This document shows positions 5,680-6,698 of a stretch of 6,698 bases of DNA, in pieces. Each line of letters begins with the position of its first letter. The first letter of the stretch is position 1. The notes beneath the pieces are model-generated. The model had not been told where the DNA came from. It was given only the letters and a program-made list of their open reading frames with translations, and ran no database searches. Source of the DNA: Candidatus Zhuqueibacterota bacterium. Its GTDB lineage: Bacteria > KSB1 > UBA2214. A program made the translations under genes and the position numbers. Where the stretch lies: contig JAKJDB010000148.1 in the NCBI GenBank assembly GCA_022706175.1, positions 1-6,698 of the forward strand, written 5' to 3'.

Positions 5680-6698
5680 TCATTGCGCGGCAAAGGTGAG
5701 AATCACCTGCGCTCGGCCGGTGAACGGTTCGACGCGCACGCTCTCGGTGGCCGGATCGTAGAGGCCGCCTTGAACCGACTCGGCGGTCTGCCGCTCCGGG
5801 TGAGGCAGACGGATCACCACGCACGCGGGCTTGTGGTCGGAATCGCAGCGGATGTCCGCGACTATTCTGTTTTCCGCGAGCTCTGAAGAGGCTTGCAGAG
5901 AGAGCGGACCGAAATAGGAGGCGACGTTCGTCAGCCGGATTCGTTTGCCCTGTTCCAGATAGCAACGCGGAATGCCCGACAGAAGGTTCAGAGTTGTCCC
6001 TGCCTCCCGGTACAGCATCCAGCGGGTTTGCATGAGAAACCAGCCTTCCTCATGCGTTTTATGCGGACTGACTTCGTACAGATGCTCCCAAAAGGTGTAG
6101 GTTTGCCGGTCCACCAGCGCCGCCACCGTATTATAATAGGCCTTGAGAAAGGCCGCCGGCTCGCCGCGCTGCAAATGCACCAATGGATGCGGGCTGTAAT
6201 ACGGTTGACTGAATGCGGCATTGTGCAGCGTCATCAGATCGTTATGGAATTGCAGCATAACCTCTGCGGCCGGTTCCCGGGCGTCGACGACCTCTTGCAG
6301 AACCAGATAGAGCGGTCCGAGCAAAGAGTCGCGCGTGATCATGGCGCCGTGGGTGAACCAGACACCGCCGTCGGCGTGCAACGCCAGAGGACCGCGGTAC
6401 TCGGCCCAGGGCGCCAGAGTCGGGCACCAGACGCCGTCGGCCAGTGGAATGACGGGCGATTTCGCCAGCCCCTCGAACACCGCGGTACGAATGTCTTTGC
6501 GCAGGTCCGCCGCTTCTTGTCGCCAGCGCTGGGCCTGAACCGGATCGACGCTCTGGTACATTTCCGCCGCCCGGCTGAGGCCAAGATAGGCATATCCGCT
6601 CAACATGAAAGAGTGAAAGGGGTCCTCCGGATCCGCGGTCTTGCCTTCCAGCATGCCGTAGCCTCTGCCGCGCAGTTCTTCGCGCAGGTTGCGCCGGC
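5680..6698 (-). CDS. Six-hairpin glycosidase-like protein, C-terminal part (5' end beyond the right edge)
   Basis: The frame is open from the right edge to a TGA at 5680-5682. The ATG at 6654 is probably internal, because 14 in-frame codons precede it without a stop, so the true start is outside the window. Counting from that Met, residues about 15-225 are aromatic-rich helices typical of an (alpha/alpha)6 six-hairpin carbohydrate-active domain: GVWCPTLAPW (74-83), GGVWFTHGAM (96-105), the QPYYSPHP stretch (150-157) and THEEGWF (200-206). Residues about 222-324 begin with LNLLSGIPRCYLEQGKRI and continue as beta-strands, as in the sandwich that often follows such barrels. A role in glycan breakdown is therefore likely, but no specific GH family, catalytic acid or substrate can be assigned from this fragment. 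It is the most upstream visible gene of the train, 25 bp before the DUF1460 gene. Confidence 0.72.
   Translation of the reverse strand, partial: RRNLREELRGRGYGMLEGKTADPEDPFHSFMLSGYAYLGLSRAAEMYQSVDPVQAQRWRQEAADLRKDIRTAVFEGLAKSPVIPLADGVWCPTLAPWAEYRGPLALHADGGVWFTHGAMITRDSLLGPLYLVLQEVVDAREPAAEVMLQFHNDLMTLHNAAFSQPYYSPHPLVHLQRGEPAAFLKAYYNTVAALVDRQTYTFWEHLYEVSPHKTHEEGWFLMQTRWMLYREAGTTLNLLSGIPRCYLEQGKRIRLTNVASYFGPLSLQASSELAENRIVADIRCDSDHKPACVVIRLPHPERQTAESVQGGLYDPATESVRVEPFTGRAQVILTFAAQ

Noticed and set aside
4806..5699. Plus-strand open frame of 297 codons
   Set aside because: It mirrors the DUF1460 gene almost end to end; the minus-strand frame has clear family motifs while this one has none.

Overview
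This is a gene-dense bacterial window with moderately high GC content. No RNA gene, mobile element, CRISPR array or phage gene is visible. The protein repertoire points to a Gram-negative, menaquinone-using heterotroph: an exported six-hairpin-glycosidase-like protein, a DUF1460 cell-wall amidase-like protein, MenG and MenA homologues, and several exported proteins. An uncultured lineage near the Bacteroidota/FCB candidate phyla is a guess from the flavour of the proteins; nothing in the window fixes the taxonomy.

Layout. From the right edge leftwards, one minus-strand gene train covers 6698 to 698: a 5'-truncated glycosidase-like gene, a DUF1460 gene, menG/ubiE-like, menA-like, a CPBP-family membrane protease, a lipoprotein-type glutathione peroxidase, and a transglutaminase-like protein with a helical C-terminal half. 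The DUF1460, menG, menA and CPBP genes are joined by three successive 4-bp ATGA stop/start overlaps. The other junctions are 25, 64 and 12 bp. The train meets a small plus-strand gene (465-680, two membrane segments) tail to tail, with 17 bp between the stop codons and no convincing terminator. A 113-bp AT-rich divergent spacer (352-464) separates that small gene from a minus-strand lipoprotein gene. The lipoprotein gene starts at 351 and runs off the left edge; it carries a Gly/Pro/Arg-rich low-complexity insertion.

How the genes may work together. MenA and MenG catalyse the last two steps of menaquinone synthesis: prenylation of 1,4-dihydroxy-2-naphthoate, then C-methylation of demethylmenaquinone. 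The same likely transcript carries at least four envelope or exported products (DUF1460, CPBP protease, GPx lipoprotein, transglutaminase-like protein) and probably the glycosidase-like one. A combined respiratory-quinone and envelope-maintenance operon is therefore plausible, but a functional link between the quinone genes and the others is inferred only from coupling and order.

No wholly new system is evident. The points most worth a second look are the ATGA-coupled chain, the CPBP protease coupled to MenA, the exported GPx next to an exported transglutaminase-like protein, and two edge or small genes that are easy to miss (1-351 minus, 465-680 plus). Every intergenic gap is 113 bp or less, so no stretch over 300 bases is left unexplained.
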